12,706 nt of DNA from Sphingomonas sanxanigenens. Lineage in GTDB: Bacteria; Pseudomonadota; Alphaproteobacteria; Sphingomonadales; Sphingomonadaceae. Position 1 is the first letter of the stretch. Every line of letters starts with the position of its first letter. Shown here piece by piece: positions 12,358 through 12,706 of this stretch. A program made the position numbers and the translations under genes. Under the pieces are notes generated by a model. The model ran no database searches. It was not told the DNA's origin and saw only the letters and a list, made by a program, of their open reading frames with translations. Location of the stretch: positions 1 to 12,706 of the forward strand of contig QFNN01000086.1 of NCBI GenBank assembly GCA_003240855.1, read 5' to 3'.

Positions 12358-12706
12358 CAGAAGCCGTCCAGCGTCTGGCGCGAGAAGATGCGGCCCGGAT
12401 CGGTGACGAGGACGGCGCCGGGGCGGCTCGCCTCGGTCTCGACGCCCTGGTCAAGCCGCCGCCTGCCGCTGGCGATCTGGCTCAGCTTCAGCTGGGCGGA
12501 ATCGTAGTTCTTCTGGACGCCGTCCGGCGGCGTCGATCGATAAAGCGCGTGGCGCGCGATGTTGAGCGCCATCGTGCGCAGAAACTCAGGGACCGAGACC
12601 AGCGGGAGCTTGTGCCGGGCGGCGATAGCGGCATCGATCTCGCTGTTCGCGGTATCGAGCGCGGACTGCACGCTCGCCTGGCCGATGACGCCGGCATCGC
12701 CACCGG
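12357..12706 (-). CDS. DUF1320 family phage protein (Mu gp36-like), N-terminus outside the window
   Basis: The frame is open to the window edge. Residues seen include GDAGVIGQASVQSALDTANS, then EIDAAIAARHKLPLVSVPEF, MALNIARHALY and a C-terminal RPGAVLVTDPGRIFSRQTLDGF-like end, which fits DUF1320 proteins. A GTG at 12671 could be taken as a start, but the family pattern continues upstream of it (GDAGVIGQASV), so the true start lies beyond 12706. It is expected to act at the head-tail connection. It is followed with a one-base overlap by the gpG-like gene. Confidence 0.8.
   Translation of the reverse strand, partial: GGDAGVIGQASVQSALDTANSEIDAAIAARHKLPLVSVPEFLRTMALNIARHALYRSTPPDGVQKNYDSAQLKLSQIASGRRRLDQGVETEASRPGAVLVTDPGRIFSRQTLDGF

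Noticed and set aside
10626..12406. Several plus-strand open frames opposite the phage operon
   Set aside because: They are antisense shadows of tightly overlapping minus-strand phage genes with recognisable families. They have no start signals and no domains.
1..12706. CRISPR array, tRNA or rRNA genes
   Set aside because: No regularly spaced repeats of 25-40 bases, no cloverleaf ending and no rRNA-like stretch were seen. The only tandem repeat is the coding repeat at 515-646.

Overview
The window looks like a chromosome segment of a GC-rich alphaproteobacterium, most likely a sphingomonad. The reasons are two tandem RcnB-type secreted proteins, a DUF885 peptidase-like protein, a LytS/LytTR two-component pair and an M23 peptidase with the N-terminal arrangement seen in that group. 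The assignment rests on protein character and was not searched.

Positions 1-8155 are ordinary host sequence. From left to right they hold the C-terminus of a membrane protein (1-78), two RcnB-family genes (104-1030, 1233-1715), a DUF885 protein with a signal peptide (1873-3705), a LytS-type histidine kinase and LytTR response regulator on the minus strand (5698-3804, 4-base overlap), a divergent HD-domain gene (5785-6375), and a convergent M23 endopeptidase (7927-6446). Hairpin terminators separate most units. A 29-bp perfect inverted repeat occupies the intergenic space at 8066-8149.

Positions 8156-12706 are the right-hand part of a Mu-like prophage that continues past the window edge. Every gene is on the minus strand, and almost every one overlaps or abuts the next: gp36-like (DUF1320, cut by the window), gpG-like virion morphogenesis protein, a Mu Gam-like protein, an 80-residue unknown, a 58-residue two-helix membrane protein, gp37-like (DUF1834), a small gp38-like protein (DUF2635) and the tail sheath gpL. 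The sheath is cut after about 109 residues and joined out of frame to a DNA cytosine methyltransferase lacking its N-terminus. An apparently intact DNA adenine methylase follows, then 59 bases to a plausible phage end (TGTAGCG...) at 8156. The tail tube, tape measure, baseplate and fibre genes expected between sheath and the end are absent here, so this is a deleted, defective prophage that still carries DNA-modification genes at its right end, the position where Mu carries mom.

The points most worth a second look are the sheath/methyltransferase junction, the methyltransferase 3' half in which two reading frames both look like methyltransferase C-termini, the phage end with a 22-bp-spaced repeat and a Mu-type target pentamer beside the long inverted repeat, and a Gam gene sitting inside the late operon.
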